Shown in pieces: positions 53,758 to 63,241 of a stretch of 64,000 nucleotides of DNA. The position numbers and the translations under genes are program-made. How positions within the stretch are numbered: position 1 is the stretch's first letter; each line of letters starts with the position of its first letter. The stretch comes from Thalassotalea euphylliae. GTDB taxonomy: Bacteria; Pseudomonadota; Gammaproteobacteria; Enterobacterales; Alteromonadaceae. The DNA lies in assembly GCF_003390335.1 (NCBI RefSeq), contig NZ_QUOU01000001.1:1612001-1676000 (forward strand), written 5' to 3'. Below the pieces are notes generated by a model. That model was given only the letters and a program-made list of their open reading frames with translations. It did not search any database and was not told the DNA's origin.

Positions 53758-53784
53758 AAAAAAGCAGCCTAAGCTGCTTTTTTA
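53758..53784 (-). terminator. Terminator of ahpF
   Basis: AAAAAAGCAGC (53758-53768), loop CTAA, GCTGCTTTTTT (53773-53783); works on the minus strand after ahpF. Confidence 0.8.
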
Positions 53785-53863
53785 CACTGTGTAACCTATC
53801 TGAGCATAGCGACCTAGTTAACGTACTAACTATCGCCATTAGGTTGCTAGAAAGTCGCTCAAG

Positions 53864-55444
53864 TTAGGCGACTTTCTCTGCCGCTTCGTCGCTGGTTTCT
53901 TCCACTTGACGAATCAAGTAATCGAAGGCGGCTAAGCTGGCATTGGCGCCATTACCCATGGCGATAACGATTTGCTTGTAAGGCGAAGTGGTGACGTCAC
54001 CAGCTGCAAATACACCTGGCATTGACGTTTCACCGCGTTCGTTCACAATGATTTCACCGCGATTAGTTAAATCAATGTCGCCATCTAACCATTCAGCGTT
54101 AGGGACTAAGCCAATTTGCACGAAGATACCTGCTAGTTCAAGTTCGTGACTGTCACCTGTTGCGCGGTCAGTGTAGGCAAGGCCAGTTACCTTGTTACCG
54201 TCGCCTAGTACCTCTGTGGTCTGTGCTTGCGTCAAAATCGTAATGTTACCCATAGATTTTGCTTTGCGCTGTAATACTTCATCGGCGCGTAGTTTTGAGT
54301 CAAACTCTAGTACCGTGACGTGCTCAACAATACCGGCTAAGTCAATCGCCGCTTCAATACCTGAGTTACCACCACCGATCACAGCAACTTTCTTGCCTTT
54401 AAAGAGTGGGCCATCACAGTGTGGGCAGTAAGCTACGCCTGAGCCGCTGTATTCCGCTTCACCCGGCACGTTCATTTTTCTCCAGCGCGCACCTGTGGCA
54501 ACAATCACACTCTTACTTTTTAGGGTTGCGCCGTTGTCTAATTCAATGCTGACTAGCTCATCTTTGCTTAGTTTAACGCCTTTTGCGCCCGTCATAATGT
54601 CAACATCGTAATCTTTTACATGTTCTTCAAGGCTAGCGACTAGTTTAGGGCCTTCGGTTTTCTTGACTGAAATAAAGTTTTCGATACCGACAGTTTCTAA
54701 TACTTGGCCACCGAAGCGGTCAGCAACAATACCGGTTTTAATGCCTTTACGTGCGGCGTAAACAGCGGCTGATGCACCAGCAGGGCCACCGCCAACAATT
54801 AATACGTCAAACGCCTCTTTTTCGTTAAGCTTTTGTGCTTGTTTAGCGTCTGCGTTTTTATCGACTTTCTTTAAAATATCAGTTAATGACATACGGCCTT
54901 GGCCGAAGCTTTCACCGTTTAGGTAAACGCTTGGCACTGCCATAATGTTGCGATCTTTTACTTCTTGCTCGAACAAGCCACCGTCAATCATAGTGCTGGT
55001 AATTTGCGGGTTGATGGCCGCCATAATGTTTAAGGCTTGGACAACGTCTGGGCAGTTTTGACAGCTTAATGAAATGTAAGTGTCAAAGTGGAACTCGCCT
55101 TCTAACGATTTAATTTGTTCAATTTCTTCTTCCGATACTTTGATCGGGTGACCACCTGAGTGTAATAGTGCGAGCACTAATGACGTGAACTCGTGGCCTA
55201 ATGGAATACCAGCAAAGGCTAATTTAGTGCCTGTTTCTGAGATAACCGTCATTGACGGCTTACGTGCTGCGGCGTCTGTGCTGTTTTCAATGGTGATTAG
55301 CGTTGATAACGAGGCGATATCTTCGGCTAACTGCTTTAATTCTTGTGATTTTGCGCTGTCATCAAGGGCAAGGCTAAGAGTTACTTGCTTTTTGATGTTC
55401 GCCAAATAAGTTTTCAACTGCGTTTTTAGGTCTGAATTTAACAT
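53864..55444 (-). CDS. ahpF: Alkyl hydroperoxide reductase subunit F
   Basis: Flavoprotein that passes NADH electrons to AhpC. 526 residues from the ATG at 55444 (AGGAG 6 bases upstream; the TTG at 55450 is rejected). N-terminal double thioredoxin-fold domain with redox pair CQNC (SLSCQNCPDV), FAD-binding VLIVGGGPAGASAAVYAA, TrxR-like active site CPHC (VAYCPHCDGP), NADH-binding VIGGGNSGIEA, and C-terminal FAD motif GVFAAGDVT. Located downstream of ahpC with a 196-base gap containing a large hairpin. Confidence 0.95.
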   Translation of the reverse strand: MLNSDLKTQLKTYLANIKKQVTLSLALDDSAKSQELKQLAEDIASLSTLITIENSTDAAARKPSMTVISETGTKLAFAGIPLGHEFTSLVLALLHSGGHPIKVSEEEIEQIKSLEGEFHFDTYISLSCQNCPDVVQALNIMAAINPQITSTMIDGGLFEQEVKDRNIMAVPSVYLNGESFGQGRMSLTDILKKVDKNADAKQAQKLNEKEAFDVLIVGGGPAGASAAVYAARKGIKTGIVADRFGGQVLETVGIENFISVKKTEGPKLVASLEEHVKDYDVDIMTGAKGVKLSKDELVSIELDNGATLKSKSVIVATGARWRKMNVPGEAEYSGSGVAYCPHCDGPLFKGKKVAVIGGGNSGIEAAIDLAGIVEHVTVLEFDSKLRADEVLQRKAKSMGNITILTQAQTTEVLGDGNKVTGLAYTDRATGDSHELELAGIFVQIGLVPNAEWLDGDIDLTNRGEIIVNERGETSMPGVFAAGDVTTSPYKQIVIAMGNGANASLAAFDYLIRQVEETSDEAAEKVA

Positions 55445-55582
55445 GATCAACTCCTGCGCTCACATCAATTGATGCAGCAATGCTAAAAAAATAGGGTTAT
55501 GGTGGCTTAGCTAATTTGCAGTAAAAGTAACAACAGGTATGCAAATCATTGAGCTAAGCCATGTAGAAACTCTTTGAGTCAA

Positions 55583-55612
55583 TTGATAAGGCTTAGGCCT
55601 AAGCCGTATCAA
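55583..55612 (-). promoter_or_regulatory. Large hairpin between ahpC and ahpF
   Basis: A perfect 16-base palindrome GGCTTAGG/CCTAAGCC (55590-55605) flanked by TTGATA (55583-55588) and TATCAA (55607-55612), broken only by one A/G mismatch. No T run follows on the minus strand, so it is better seen as an mRNA-stabilising or partial-termination structure that would favour ahpC over ahpF. Confidence 0.5.
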
Positions 55613-55640
55613 TCAGTAGAGCGGTTAGCTAGAGGCTAGC

Positions 55641-56210
55641 TTAGATTTTACCAACTAGGTCTAAAGAAGGAGCTAGTGTTTCTTCACCTGGTGTCCAAGC
55701 TGCTGGACATACTTCACCGTCGTGCTCAGCAACGTATTGTGCTGCTTGAATTTTACGAACTAGCTCAGCTGCAGAGCGGCCAATACCTAAGTCGTGAATT
55801 TCAGCAACTTTGATTTCGCCTTCTGGGTTGATAACGAAAGTACCACGTAATGCTAAACCTTCTTCTTCGATTAGTACGCCGAAGTTGCGAGAGATTTTGC
55901 CAGTTGGATCAGCAAGCATTGGGAATTTGATCTTGTTGATTGTGTCTGACGCATCGTGCCATGCTTTGTGAGTGAAGTGCGTGTCAGTTGATACTGAGTA
56001 TACTTCAACGCCCATTTCTTGAAGCTTAGCGTAGTGATCTGCCATGTCACCTAATTCAGTAGGACAAACGAAAGTAAAATCTGCAGGGTAGAACATAACT
56101 ACAGACCATTTGCCTAGTAAGTCTTGCTCAGTTACGTCAACGAAATCACCGTTGTGGAAAGCAGTTGAAGTAAATGGTTGTAATTTTGTATTGATTAATG
56201 ATTGAGTCAT
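55641..56210 (-). CDS. ahpC: Alkyl hydroperoxide reductase subunit C (2-Cys peroxiredoxin)
   Basis: Typical 2-Cys peroxiredoxin, 189 residues, reducing H2O2 and organic peroxides. Peroxidatic C49 in FTFVCPTE, resolving C168 in GEVCPAAW. Start at 56210 has GGAG 7 bases upstream; ATG 56216 would be too close to it. First gene of ahpC-ahpF. No convincing OxyR site could be read upstream. Confidence 0.96.
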   Translation of the reverse strand: MTQSLINTKLQPFTSTAFHNGDFVDVTEQDLLGKWSVVMFYPADFTFVCPTELGDMADHYAKLQEMGVEVYSVSTDTHFTHKAWHDASDTINKIKFPMLADPTGKISRNFGVLIEEEGLALRGTFVINPEGEIKVAEIHDLGIGRSAAELVRKIQAAQYVAEHDGEVCPAAWTPGEETLAPSLDLVGKI

Positions 56211-56469
56211 TTTCATTCTCCGTATTATTCGTTCCTAGTGAACGTTTGAAAGTCTGTTTGTTAAGTACGGGGAGAATGATAGGTGAAGTTGCTGCCAAGT
56301 CAAAATTAATTGTGTAGATAGTTATATTCGAAAAAACTGAATCATGATGCGATTTTTCTGAACTTGCTATTTTCAAAGGGCTGCAGCTATTTTTTGTGGT
56401 GTTAACAACAGCCTTGTCATCGCACTAACACAAAAAATTAATGTTTGACTTTGCGCTTGCTGCCAACAC

Positions 56470-57393
56470 TTGTCGCCAGTTGGCTACTTAGTTATCACCT
56501 CAGTGAACACAGGGCTGTTCAAAAAACATTCGCCAAAGGGTTTGATTTACCCGTTGAAACCCTTAAAGTTACAGCACTTATTGTCACGCATTACGTTATC
56601 AGCCTTGTCTAAATTAACCAGTCTACTGTTATTGATAAGCTTTATGGGGATCGCTGTTGCCAGCGAGACAGCTGATCAAATTACGCTTATTGGCCCTCAA
56701 GTTCCCCCATTTTCTTGGCAAGAGGAAGGTAACGTCAGAGGGATCAACATGGATGTGATATCTCAAGCAGGCCAACAACTCGGCTATCAGGTGCACCAAC
56801 AAGTGGTACCGCTAAAGCGAGCGTTTAGTATGGTAGAGCGCTTGCCTAATGTGTTGATGGTTGGCGTTGCACGCACGGCTGAGAGGGAGCACTTATTTAC
56901 TTGGGTTGCCCCCATTTTACCTGTACAAGTTGGTATGTTGGGCTGGCAAGATAGTGCACATCAGCAAAGTGTAGATACCAACCAATCGCTAGCGCATGAC
57001 AAGCGTCAAGAATCACCACAGAGTCGTCAACCACATGTGCGAGCAAAACTATGTGTTCACTACAATACGCCGATGGAAGACTGGTTAAAAAGCAATGGCG
57101 AAACTGATTATATTGCCGTTACCAGTGAACAAGCGTGTTTGAGTTTGTTGGCAGAAGGGCTAGTTAAGCACTGGTTTACTGAGTTTCATTTGGCGCAATT
57201 TTTAACTAAGAAGTCTAGTTATTCACCCATGAATCTGATCGAGCAAGAAGTTGTGATGCAGACAAAGCTTTATTTGGCCGGGCCACTGACTATGTCGTCT
57301 ACCGAGGCTGAAGAGTGGCGAATGACTTTAGTCGCGATGGCACAGCGAGGCGAAATTGACAAAATAATCGCACGTTATGTCGCGGATTATTAG
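56470..57393 (+). CDS. Periplasmic solute-binding-like protein (SBP family 3-like)
   Basis: An exported protein of the transporter substrate-binding type: LIGPQVPPFSWQEEGNVRGINMDVISQAGQQLGYQVHQQVVPLKRAFSMVERLPNVLMVGVARTAERE is the usual first lobe. No permease is nearby, and Alteromonadales carry many such orphan proteins. The signal segment (LTSLLLLISFMGIAVAS) starts over 50 residues after the frame opens; only TTG/GTG codons are available (56470, 56503, 56581), so the start is unsettled. Two low-complexity inserts, one near residues 155-180, are Gln/Ser-rich. Confidence 0.65.
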   Translation: MSPVGYLVITSVNTGLFKKHSPKGLIYPLKPLKLQHLLSRITLSALSKLTSLLLLISFMGIAVASETADQITLIGPQVPPFSWQEEGNVRGINMDVISQAGQQLGYQVHQQVVPLKRAFSMVERLPNVLMVGVARTAEREHLFTWVAPILPVQVGMLGWQDSAHQQSVDTNQSLAHDKRQESPQSRQPHVRAKLCVHYNTPMEDWLKSNGETDYIAVTSEQACLSLLAEGLVKHWFTEFHLAQFLTKKSSYSPMNLIEQEVVMQTKLYLAGPLTMSSTEAEEWRMTLVAMAQRGEIDKIIARYVADY

Positions 57394-57468
57394 CGTAAAG
57401 CCCTTTACTTCAATTGGTATTAGTTAAGGCAATTAAGAGCATTAAAGCAAGCGAAACACAGCGATAAA

Positions 57469-57505
57469 AAAACGGCCACATTTAACAATTCAATGTGGCC
57501 GTTTT
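57469..57505 (-). terminator. Bidirectional terminator
   Basis: AAAACGGCCACATT (57469-57482) pairs with AATGTGGCCGTTTT (57492-57505), between the convergent solute-binding and lectin-like genes. Confidence 0.85.
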
Positions 57506-57590
57506 ACTGTTCAGATTTGGCGTTTATGTAGCGTTATTCAGTTTTTACGCTGTTTTTGAGTGACTAACTTAGCCAAATGCATACACGGGG

Positions 57591-58415
57591 TTATTGCGAT
57601 TTTCTACGCACACCTAGACCAGCTAAACCGGCAAACATCAATGCCAAGGCTGATGGTGCATCAATGGCTGTCACCGAAGGGATCGGTGCAAAGGTGTTGC
57701 GGAACTCATAGCTGATCACTTCGTGTAAACCACCACCTGCGGCTGTGCCTGAGGTGAAACCAAAAAACGCATCATTACTACCTAATTCACTGGTTAAATC
57801 AACGCTTAATGATAAGCCTGCATCAGCAGAGCGCGTGCCTGTGTCTGACCATCGCACTTCGAGTAAATCGTTAATGCCGTCGTAATCAATCCAAGCAGAC
57901 CAAATACCGCCGGTGTTAAACGCTGAGCTTTCCGAGGCTTGCGCAACCGATTGGCTATTGCCACCTAAATTAATACCAACATGATTACCATCGACATCAC
58001 CCAAACTCGTATTCGTCCAAGTGTCAAATTCGATGCCAATACTATTGGCGATCCCTTGATAACCGATGCCTAACCCCTGACTACCAACATTGGTATCGTT
58101 AGTTTGCACGACAAACACTAAGCCGTCAGCACCTTGGAAGCCATCAACGTCGGTTAACCCGACAGGTTGAGAGATTTCAAAAGTGAAAAACGCGCTAAAT
58201 GAGGTGTCGTTTAACAGACTGATGGGTGAACGTAAAAACGCACTACCGCTTTGACTCAACCCTTGGGTGAGCGCTAAGCGATTGTTATTTTGGCTGGCAT
58301 CGCTATTAAGTTGCCATGCCGAGGTGTCAGAAAAGTCTGTTTGGCTTGATATTATGCCTGCCGAAGCGGGCAAACTTAGCAATGATATTGCAATGATACT
58401 AGCTAACTTCTTCAT
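57591..58415 (-). CDS. Exported L-type lectin-like protein with PEP-CTERM-like tail
   Basis: A 274-residue protein with a signal peptide (ending LPASA before GIISS). The body resembles L-type (legume-like) lectin beta-sandwich domains: GADGLVFVVQTND, NSIGIEFDTW, GNHVGINLGGN, WSAWIDYDGINDLLEVRW, FFGFTSGTAAGGGLHEVISYEF. The last about 22 residues (DAPSALALMFAGLAGLGVRRKSQ) form a hydrophobic helix plus basic cluster like a PEP-CTERM sorting signal, though the Pro-Glu-Pro is replaced by DAPS. Likely surface carbohydrate binding or exopolymer-associated; inferred. AAGGA precedes the ATG. Confidence 0.7.
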   Translation of the reverse strand: MKKLASIIAISLLSLPASAGIISSQTDFSDTSAWQLNSDASQNNNRLALTQGLSQSGSAFLRSPISLLNDTSFSAFFTFEISQPVGLTDVDGFQGADGLVFVVQTNDTNVGSQGLGIGYQGIANSIGIEFDTWTNTSLGDVDGNHVGINLGGNSQSVAQASESSAFNTGGIWSAWIDYDGINDLLEVRWSDTGTRSADAGLSLSVDLTSELGSNDAFFGFTSGTAAGGGLHEVISYEFRNTFAPIPSVTAIDAPSALALMFAGLAGLGVRRKSQ

Positions 58416-58446
58416 ACTTCGTCCTTGTGTTACTACTGTTTATAAC

Positions 58447-58475
58447 AATATTCCAGCGCATATCGCTGGAATATT
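58447..58475 (-). promoter_or_regulatory. Perfect 12-bp inverted repeat in the lectin-gene leader
   Basis: AATATTCCAGCG, loop CATAT, CGCTGGAATATT, ending 32 bases before the start codon. It could be an operator or a leader hairpin; no T run follows. Confidence 0.6.
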
Positions 58476-58664
58476 AAACCGGTCAAAATATAGTCGAAAA
58501 AGCTAATTCAGTAAAGTGTTAACATTGTATTTACAAGTTTTTTGGCCTGTTGTCTGCGCTCTGACGAACCGTCGATTGAGTAAAAGGGAGAGGTTGCCTG
58601 ATTTTAGCTAGGCCAGCGCGAGAAGGGGAGGAGAATTGTCGAAAGGTATTAAGTGTTAGGCAAT

Positions 58665-58703
58665 AGGTCAACTAAATCAGGATGTCGCCTATTTAGTTGA
58701 CCT
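58665..58703 (-). repeat. Perfect 13-bp inverted repeat after M13 peptidase gene
   Basis: AGGTCAACTAAAT and ATTTAGTTGACCT with a 13-base loop, 17 bases past the stop codon. It sits where a terminator is expected but lacks the T run. Confidence 0.6.
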
Positions 58704-58719
58704 GAGCGTTATGCTTGCA

Positions 58720-60780
58720 TTACCAAATCTTCACGCGTTTTTCAGGCGCGATATACATGGCATCGCCTGCTTTTACGTCAAATGCTTCGTAGAACTCATT
58801 CATATTTGATAATGAGCCTAGCGCGCGGAATTCGCCCGGTGAATGAGGGTCAGTCGCTACGCGGTTGCGCATTGATTTCTCAACGATTTTTGAACGCCAA
58901 ATTTGGGCATATCCCATAAAGAAACGTTGGTCGCCAGTTAAACCGTCAATAATTGGCGCTTCTTTACCGTTAAGTGAGGCTTTATAAGCTTTGTACGCGA
59001 TCGTGACACCAGATAAGTCACCAATGTTTTCGCCAAGGGTCAACTTACCGTTCACGTTCAGATCTTCAAATACTTGGTAACCGTCGTATTGTTCAACTAG
59101 GTTGGCGGCGCGTTTTTGGAACTCCGCTAAATCGTTTTCCGTCCACCAATTACGCAGGTTACCTTCTGCATCGTAACGACTACCTTGGTCGTCAAAGCCG
59201 TGCCCCATCTCGTGACCAATGACCGCGCCAATACCGCCGTAGTTAACGGCGTCATCAGCCGCCATGTTAAAGAATGGTGGTTGTAAGATTGCAGCAGGGA
59301 AAACAATTTCGTTTACCGTAGGATTGTAGTAGGCATTAACGGTTTGCGGTGTCATGCCCCATTCCCATTTGCGGATTGGACCACCTAATTTCTCGACTTC
59401 TTTTTGGTGAGCAATCATACCCGAGCGAATGATATTACCGACTAAGTCATCGCCTTTAATGGCTAATGATGAGTAATCTTCCCACTTGTCTGGGTAGCCA
59501 ATTTTCGGTGTAAAGGCGGCCAGTTTAACGTGAGCGGCTTTCTTGGTTTCATCTGACATCCAAGCCAAATCATCGATTGATGCACCGTACGCGCTGCGTA
59601 AATTCTCAACTAGCTGGCTCATACGTGCTTTAGCTTCTGGTTTGAAGTGGCGCGCCACATAGACTTTACCAATCACTTCACCTAGGTTGCTGTTAACAAC
59701 ACTGACGCCGCGCTTCCATTGTGGGCGCTGCTCTTGGCGGCCGCTTAGCTGCTTTGAGAAAAACTCAAAATTCTCGTTGTCTAACTCAGCTGTCAGGTAA
59801 CTTGAATAAGCGCTTAACGTATGGAACTTGAGGTAGGTTTGCCAATCTGCGAGTGAAGTTTCCGCTAAGATCTTGCCAAAACCTGCGACGAAGTCAGGTT
59901 GGTTAACAATTAAGTCTTTTTGTGCGCTAACACCTTGAGCGGCTAAATATGCTGACCAATCGATTTGATCAGACACTTTCGCTAAGTTAGCGGTTTCAAA
60001 CTTATTGTAGCGTTTTTCACTGTCGCGAGATTGTACGCGTGTCCAGTGGTAATCCGCCATTTTTGTCTCAAGCGCTAAGATGGTTTCAGCCGCTTTTTCA
60101 CCATTTTCAAAACCAGCTAACGCAAACATTTTGGCAATATGGGCTTTGTAGCCTGCGCGTAAATCAACAAAACGCTCGGTTTCATTGAAGTAGTAGTCTT
60201 TATCCGGTAAACCTAAACCACCTTGCCAAACGTGGGTTGCGTAGCGGCTAGAATCTTTTGCGTCAACGCTGATGTACAAGTACATTGGGCTAGTCACACC
60301 GACAGATTGATATTTACCAAAGAATGACATTAAGTCTGATTTGCTGTTCAGTGCCTTGATGTCGTGCAAAATGGTGTTGATCGGCGTAATAGCTAAACTA
60401 TTGCGTTTTTCTTGATCCATGTAAGCGCGGAATAAGTCAGCCACTTTTTGCTCGTCTGAACCTGCTTGCAGGTTAGGTGTTGCCGCCAACTCTTCGATAA
60501 TCGCTTTAACATTTTCGTCAGCTTCATCGCGCAGATCATAGAATGAACCAATCGCCGTTTTATCGCCTGGAATTTCGGTTGCTTTTAACCAACCGCCATT
60601 GACATAACGGTAGAAGTTATCCTGCGGGCGAACACTCATGTCCATGTTCGCTTTGCTGATGCCAGAGGCTAACGCAGTTTGTTTGAAGCTTGTTTCAGTT
60701 TTTGCTGATTCTGACGTGGCATTACAGCCAGCAAGTAGCAGCATAGATGAACAAATTGCTGTTGAGAGAATTGCTTTCAT
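58720..60780 (-). CDS. pepO: M13 (neprilysin-like) metallopeptidase lipoprotein
   Basis: A 686-residue M13 endopeptidase. The start at 60780 is preferred (AGAG upstream) over 60858 because it gives a standard lipoprotein signal ending LLAGC. Zinc motif IGHEMGHGFDDQG, third ligand region GENIGDLSGV, and substrate-binding NAYYNPTVNEIVFPA are intact; the C-terminus ends in KIW as in bacterial PepO. Acts in the periplasm on peptides of moderate size. Symbol by family analogy. Confidence 0.9.
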   Translation of the reverse strand: MKAILSTAICSSMLLLAGCNATSESAKTETSFKQTALASGISKANMDMSVRPQDNFYRYVNGGWLKATEIPGDKTAIGSFYDLRDEADENVKAIIEELAATPNLQAGSDEQKVADLFRAYMDQEKRNSLAITPINTILHDIKALNSKSDLMSFFGKYQSVGVTSPMYLYISVDAKDSSRYATHVWQGGLGLPDKDYYFNETERFVDLRAGYKAHIAKMFALAGFENGEKAAETILALETKMADYHWTRVQSRDSEKRYNKFETANLAKVSDQIDWSAYLAAQGVSAQKDLIVNQPDFVAGFGKILAETSLADWQTYLKFHTLSAYSSYLTAELDNENFEFFSKQLSGRQEQRPQWKRGVSVVNSNLGEVIGKVYVARHFKPEAKARMSQLVENLRSAYGASIDDLAWMSDETKKAAHVKLAAFTPKIGYPDKWEDYSSLAIKGDDLVGNIIRSGMIAHQKEVEKLGGPIRKWEWGMTPQTVNAYYNPTVNEIVFPAAILQPPFFNMAADDAVNYGGIGAVIGHEMGHGFDDQGSRYDAEGNLRNWWTENDLAEFQKRAANLVEQYDGYQVFEDLNVNGKLTLGENIGDLSGVTIAYKAYKASLNGKEAPIIDGLTGDQRFFMGYAQIWRSKIVEKSMRNRVATDPHSPGEFRALGSLSNMNEFYEAFDVKAGDAMYIAPEKRVKIW

Positions 60781-61042
60781 ATTGATACTCTGCATGTTTG
60801 TTTGAGATGTTTCTGTCGCACCAGATAGTAATGAATCTGGTGCGGGTGTGCTAGGCAAAGCTAATGGAAGGTTAGCTTTGGCGGTAGCGATAATGTTACA
60901 AAATATGTAATTAGGTTAGGCAGTTGGTCATTTAGCCTTTGTGTGTCTTGTTCGTGTGAGTTAGGTCAAGGCTCCAAATTACCTTTCCCTGTTGCGCAGT
61001 AAGTTAATGTCGCTAGTGTCTTCACTGCTGAAATCGCCGCCG

Positions 61043-61744
61043 CTAAGTAGACTTGGCGAGAAAAACATTGACCGCACACTCACACATTTCTTCAATGTTA
61101 CTGGCATCTGCGTATATTCCGTCGATTAACAGACGCGCAATACCGTGCATAGTGCCCCAGGTGACTTGTGCTAAACGCAAGGTGTTTTCGCTGGCGGGCA
61201 AGATGCCTGCCTGCTGCCAGGCTTTGGTCATTTCTACTTGGTGCTGAAATACGGGGTAGGCGATATCCCTAAGTTCTTGATTGGAATGATCGTGTTTCCA
61301 CAGCGTGTGACCAAACATAAGGTCGTAAATTGCCGGGTTATTTGCCGCAAAGTCTATGTATTGAAAGATAAATTGACGATAGCGCTCAGTAATTGGCTTT
61401 TTCGTGTCATTGAAAATGTCTTGTTCAATGTTTTGCCAACGCAAAAAGCCTTCTGCAGCAACTGCACAAAGCAGATCATGTTTGTCTTTGAAGTGGTGAT
61501 ACGTGGCGGTGCGCGATACGCCCACTTGCTCCGCTAGTTTTCTCAGCGACAAAGCCTCAACGCCACCAGCATTAATCATCTCTGAAGCGGCATTTAGCAG
61601 CGTAGGGCGAAGGTCACCGTGGTGATAACTGCTCTTCACTGCCTTTTCTTTTTGTGCATGGCCTTTTCGGGAATGCCCTTTTCGTGAAGGTTCTTTACTT
61701 GCAGGAACTGGTGAAGGCTTTTGAGCTTTATCTTTTAACGTCAT
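61043..61744 (-). CDS. TetR family transcriptional regulator
   Basis: A 233-residue repressor-type regulator. After a basic, low-complexity N-terminus (RKGHSRKGH repeat), the helix-turn-helix is in ALSLRKLAEQVGVSRTATYHHFKDKHDLLCAVA (about 65-97). The C-terminal domain resembles the WHG-type ligand domain. Five bases downstream of the ThrE-like exporter gene, so cotranscribed with it and possibly controlling it. Ligand unknown. Confidence 0.88.
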   Translation of the reverse strand: MTLKDKAQKPSPVPASKEPSRKGHSRKGHAQKEKAVKSSYHHGDLRPTLLNAASEMINAGGVEALSLRKLAEQVGVSRTATYHHFKDKHDLLCAVAAEGFLRWQNIEQDIFNDTKKPITERYRQFIFQYIDFAANNPAIYDLMFGHTLWKHDHSNQELRDIAYPVFQHQVEMTKAWQQAGILPASENTLRLAQVTWGTMHGIARLLIDGIYADASNIEEMCECAVNVFLAKST

Positions 61745-61749
61745 TTTAT

Positions 61750-62973
61750 TTACAAAGATTTACGAGAGCGCACGGTTACATTGGCAAAAATTAGGCCGGC
61801 AACCAGCGACATAAAAATAAGAAAAGTTTGTGAGCCAATATCTGGTGTGTTGAGCATATCTTGCCCAGAAATTGCAGAATTTAGACCAATATAAACTTTA
61901 CTACCAGGTACAAGTACCACTAGACCCAGCAGCATAACAATACTTGTCGGTAAATTCATTATCCGAGAGAACAAATTGCTGTATACGCCCAGCGCGAAAG
62001 CACCGGCAAAGGCACCGAGCGCATAGCCCAAATAAGGCGTAGCCAGTAGTGTCGCGCCATAGGCGACATAACCAGAGATAATCCCCCAAGGCGCATCTTT
62101 TTTACGCACTTGGAACATAATGACTAAGGTCATTGATAAAATGGTCACCGCAACCCAAGATGTCCAATTGGGCATGGCTGCTGGTTGCACAAAATCAGCT
62201 GTGCCCCAAATCAAGTTGCCAATAGCCATACCTAAGACGGCCCCAAAATAGAGTTTAAACAACACCATAATGGCATCCATGATACGAGCTGTACCGGAAA
62301 CTAAATGCCGCGCGGCCAATTCAGATAAGCCCAAAGTCAGCGATAGGCCGGGGATAAACACAATAATGGCTGAGAGAATGACCAGCGGCATATTAATGTG
62401 CGGGTCAAAATTGGTAATGGCTGATGTCAGCAGTGCGCACACCAGTGCTGAAACTGGCTCTAACAGCTCTGTTACGCGTTCGGAACGTCCTGCCCAAAAC
62501 ACAAATAGCGAGACAACTAGCCCAAGCAGGCCTGACCAAAACACATCATTCCAGCTTGTGTGCATTAGCATCGCGAAGGCTGCACTTGAAGCGCCAAACG
62601 CGACAAATGTAATGGTTTTACCGTAGGGGTTGGGTTTGTTGTAAATTTCTTCGATGCGCTCTATGGCCTCGTCAAGCGTGCGTTGGCCTGAGCTAAGCTC
62701 GTCGACTAGTTCGTCAGTACGAGCTAACGAGCCAAGGTCTAAATCACCGGGCTTTACGCGAACAATGTAATTGTGTTCATTGCGCTCTTCGTCAATCAGC
62801 ACAAACGTCAAGGAGGTTGGCGTGATAATAAATGACGCTTTGATCCCCAAAAAATTGGCGACACTTTGTAAATGTGCTTCAGAGCGAAACGAATTGGTGC
62901 CAAACTTGTGAAGCGCCTTGCCTAAACTAATGATAAATCGACGCTTTTGTTTGAAACTTGCACTTTGCGGCAT
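61750..62973 (-). CDS. ThrE-type threonine/serine exporter
   Basis: About 408 residues. N-terminal cytoplasmic domain (DUF1212: KALHKFGTNSFRSEAHLQSVANFLG...) followed by ten or so membrane spans including FIPGLSLTLGLSELAARHLVSGTARIMDA and VLVPGSKVYIGLN, the two conserved halves of the ThrE family fused in one chain. ATG at 62973 is the likely start; the TTG at 63030 is rejected. Expected to export small amino acids or peptides by proton-motive force; substrate inferred only. Confidence 0.85.
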   Translation of the reverse strand: MPQSASFKQKRRFIISLGKALHKFGTNSFRSEAHLQSVANFLGIKASFIITPTSLTFVLIDEERNEHNYIVRVKPGDLDLGSLARTDELVDELSSGQRTLDEAIERIEEIYNKPNPYGKTITFVAFGASSAAFAMLMHTSWNDVFWSGLLGLVVSLFVFWAGRSERVTELLEPVSALVCALLTSAITNFDPHINMPLVILSAIIVFIPGLSLTLGLSELAARHLVSGTARIMDAIMVLFKLYFGAVLGMAIGNLIWGTADFVQPAAMPNWTSWVAVTILSMTLVIMFQVRKKDAPWGIISGYVAYGATLLATPYLGYALGAFAGAFALGVYSNLFSRIMNLPTSIVMLLGLVVLVPGSKVYIGLNSAISGQDMLNTPDIGSQTFLIFMSLVAGLIFANVTVRSRKSL

Positions 62974-63241
62974 GCGGGTGGTGACTCTTTTGATGCTGGT
63001 GTTGGCTCTAGCTTTGACTATGGTAAACAAATCTTGCTAGTTTTACAGTTAAAACTTGATTTGACAGGCGTTTATGGTGCTTTTATCACCGAAACTGCGC
63101 ACGGGGATAACTGGGCGATGGTCAACATTAACAGTGAAAGATAACATTCAAAAGTAACGTTGAAATGCTAACACAACGCCCCCAAAAACAAATTAGCGCG
63201 TACAATTTTAGTTAACATGCAGCAATTAAAAGGAAGCACAA

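Larger units (their letters stand above)
58416..58719. other. Intergenic region with two perfect inverted repeats
   Basis: No gene. Near the lectin start lies AATATTCCAGCG (58447-58458)/CGCTGGAATATT (58464-58475); near the M13 peptidase 3' end lies AGGTCAACTAAAT (58665-58677)/ATTTAGTTGACCT (58691-58703). The rest is unremarkable. Confidence 0.6.

Noticed and set aside
56217..56400. Possible OxyR site upstream of ahpC
   Set aside because: Only one ATAG element is seen (56318-56321); the other three quarter-sites at the required spacing do not match.
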